Part shown: one piece after another, positions 4,548-6,026 of the stretch
Position numbering within the stretch: position 1 is the first letter of the stretch
How the letters are laid out: each line of letters begins with the position of its first letter
Source: Campylobacteraceae bacterium
GTDB taxonomy: Bacteria; Campylobacterota; Campylobacteria; Campylobacterales; Sulfurovaceae
Length of the DNA stretch: 6,026 bases
Direction: 5' to 3'
NCBI GenBank assembly: GCA_026985655.1
Contig: JALSQB010000244.1
Location: 1 to 6,026 of the forward strand
Made by a program: the position numbers and the translations under genes
Notes under the pieces: model-generated
Told to the model about the DNA's origin: nothing
What the model saw: the letters and a program-made list of their open reading frames with translations, nothing else
The model's database searches: none

Positions 4548-6026
4548 TTTACTTCTTCTGTGTAGCACTGTTTTTGCAGGAACAATTACAGCTATGGTGG
4601 ATAATACTGAAGTTGTAAAAGGTGACTCGGTACTGCTCACCCTTGCTATGACAGGGGAAGATGTAAGCCCAATGCCTGCGATACCTGAAATAAATGGGCA
4701 AAAAGTTTTTAACACTCAACGGCGTATGAAGTCAGATTTTGTTGAGGTCAATGGTGTGAAGAGTATGCAAAAGACGCACATATTGATGTTAGAGTTTAGA
4801 CCCAATGCGAACATGACCATTCCTTCTTTTTCTGTTCAAATAGATGGCAAAGTAGAGAGTACAAAGCCTATTACAGTAAAGGTTGTGAGCTTAGCTAAAG
4901 GGCTTAAACATGAAAATAGAGATTTTTCTTTAGAGATGAAACTCGAAAAAACAAAGTTTTACTTGGGTGAATCGATTGTTTTGAACTTATATTTTAAACA
5001 ACGAAGTAAATTAGATGTTTTACAAATTGATTACACTCCCCCTGCGTTTAAAGATTTTTTCTTTAAACAAATTGGTGAGGGGAAAACGTACAAAAAAGGG
5101 GCATTTAGCATACAAGAGTTAAACTACTCTTTAACAGCAAAAAGAGAGGGGAATTTAAGCATAGAATCTGCACTTGCAAAAATTGCACAGCGTTCACATC
5201 AAGTACAAAAAGGGGGCTGGTTTGTAGATGTTCCTAAATGGACAAGCATCTCCTCTTCTTCATTGGCACTTGAGGTGCTTAAGCCTTTAGGAAGATATGA
5301 CCTTGTTGGAAAGTTTAATTTAACAGATAAAATTGATATGCTTAAGGTTAAAGCAAATAAACCTATAACTTTACGCCTAGAGCTTTTAGGAGAGGGCAAC
5401 TTAGAAGAGTACAATGGCATAAAATTTGACATTCCTTCTGTGACTATTTACAGTGATGATGCAAAAGTAACGAGTAATTTAAAGGGAGCGAAGCTAGAGA
5501 GCCATTATCAAAAAAGTTTTGTTTTCATTAGTGACCACAGTTTTAGCATTCCCTCTAAAGAGATTTATGTTTTTGATTATGAAACAGAGAAAATTAAAGT
5601 GCTTAAAACAAAAGCCTATAACATAGAAGTAGAGGGAAGCGAAAAGATAGCGATTACAAGTTCTGTCCATTCAGCAAGCCCCATAGATATTAATACACCA
5701 AGCAAGGAGAATTTCACCCCTAAAAGTAGTGGCTTAGCGAGTTTTCTAGCACTCTTTTTTGCTTTTATTTTAGGAGTGTTAGCCACCTTATCTTTTCGCT
5801 ATATTCCTACGTCTGTTTTACCTATGTGGAAGAAAAGACGAAAAAGGTTTAATGGAGAAGATGCTTTAAAAATCCTCTATCCAAAAATAGGGGAGAACCA
5901 AGAGGTTGAAGCGATGGTTCGAAATCTATATGCCATAAGGTGTGGAACAAAAGGGGTAGAGATAGACACAGAGCTACTGAAAAAGATGCTGAAGCAGTAT
6001 CGCACTTCTTCTGGTAGTAAAGATAA
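4528..6026 (+). CDS. batD: BatD, secreted and membrane-anchored Bat component, 3' end outside the window
   Basis: The frame stays open from the ATG at 4528 to the window end, giving 499 complete codons and no stop. BatD proteins are usually about 500-600 residues, so little may be missing. Residues 1-17 form a Sec signal peptide (Leu-rich core, then STVFA, cleavage likely before G18); C12 is preceded by Leu, so it is not a good lipobox. The mature part begins TITAMVDNTEVVKGDSVLLTL, a typical BatD opening with beta-sandwich character, and shows repeated beta-rich segments such as FYLGESIVLNLYF (about 145-157) and the later FNLTDKIDMLKVKANKPITLRLEL. One membrane span follows at about 402-424, then a basic stop-transfer stretch (KKRRKR) and a cytoplasmic tail of about 65 residues. 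It presumably works in the periplasm with BatC and the BatA/B VWA domains as a large scaffold. Family assignment is good from opening motif, architecture and order; no catalytic site is seen. Confidence 0.88.
   Translation, partial: MLKILGSLLLLCSTVFAGTITAMVDNTEVVKGDSVLLTLAMTGEDVSPMPAIPEINGQKVFNTQRRMKSDFVEVNGVKSMQKTHILMLEFRPNANMTIPSFSVQIDGKVESTKPITVKVVSLAKGLKHENRDFSLEMKLEKTKFYLGESIVLNLYFKQRSKLDVLQIDYTPPAFKDFFFKQIGEGKTYKKGAFSIQELNYSLTAKREGNLSIESALAKIAQRSHQVQKGGWFVDVPKWTSISSSSLALEVLKPLGRYDLVGKFNLTDKIDMLKVKANKPITLRLELLGEGNLEEYNGIKFDIPSVTIYSDDAKVTSNLKGAKLESHYQKSFVFISDHSFSIPSKEIYVFDYETEKIKVLKTKAYNIEVEGSEKIAITSSVHSASPIDINTPSKENFTPKSSGLASFLALFFAFILGVLATLSFRYIPTSVLPMWKKRRKRFNGEDALKILYPKIGENQEVEAMVRNLYAIRCGTKGVEIDTELLKKMLKQYRTSSGSKD

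Noticed and set aside
4561..4566. BatD as a lipoprotein with the lipidated Cys at residue 12
   Set aside because: The residue before the Cys is Leu, not Gly, Ala or Ser, and a good signal peptidase I site (VFA, then Gly) follows.

Overview
The window is one dense, plus-strand gene cluster, read here as a Bat ("Bacteroides aerotolerance") operon. The AT-rich, A-biased DNA, overlapping genes, GGAG-type ribosome sites and Lys-rich proteins resemble a Campylobacterota (Epsilonproteobacteria) genome such as Sulfurospirillum, Sulfurimonas or Arcobacter relatives. That assignment comes from general appearance only; no marker gene is present.

Layout, left to right: (1) the 3' part of a DUF58 protein gene whose start lies before base 1; (2) a small single-span membrane protein in the slot usually held by DUF4381; (3) batA and (4) batB, membrane-anchored von Willebrand factor A (VWA) proteins with intact metal sites; (5) a CPBP/Abi-family intramembrane metalloprotease; (6) batC, a secreted TPR protein with an extreme Lys/Glu tail; (7) batD, a secreted protein with one C-terminal membrane span, open at the window end and probably only slightly truncated. 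A moxR ATPase gene would be expected just upstream but cannot be seen.

The junctions are all tight: adjacent stop/start (genes 1/2), 14-nt overlap (2/3), 1-nt overlap (3/4), 11-nt overlap (4/5), 1-nt gap (5/6) and 20-nt overlap (6/7). There is no intergenic space for promoters or terminators, so this looks like a single translationally coupled transcript starting upstream of the window.

From family knowledge, a MoxR AAA+ ATPase is thought to act with VWA proteins as a chaperone or metal-insertion-like system, while BatA, BatB and BatD sit in the inner membrane with large extracytoplasmic parts and BatC is a periplasmic TPR partner. The exact function of Bat systems is unsettled. The least ordinary points here are the protease gene embedded between batB and batC, the degenerate metal site in the DUF58 protein, and the polylysine-like tail of BatC encoded by A-rich DNA containing in-frame slippery heptamers. 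No RNA genes, CRISPR arrays, insertion sequences or stretches without a gene were seen.
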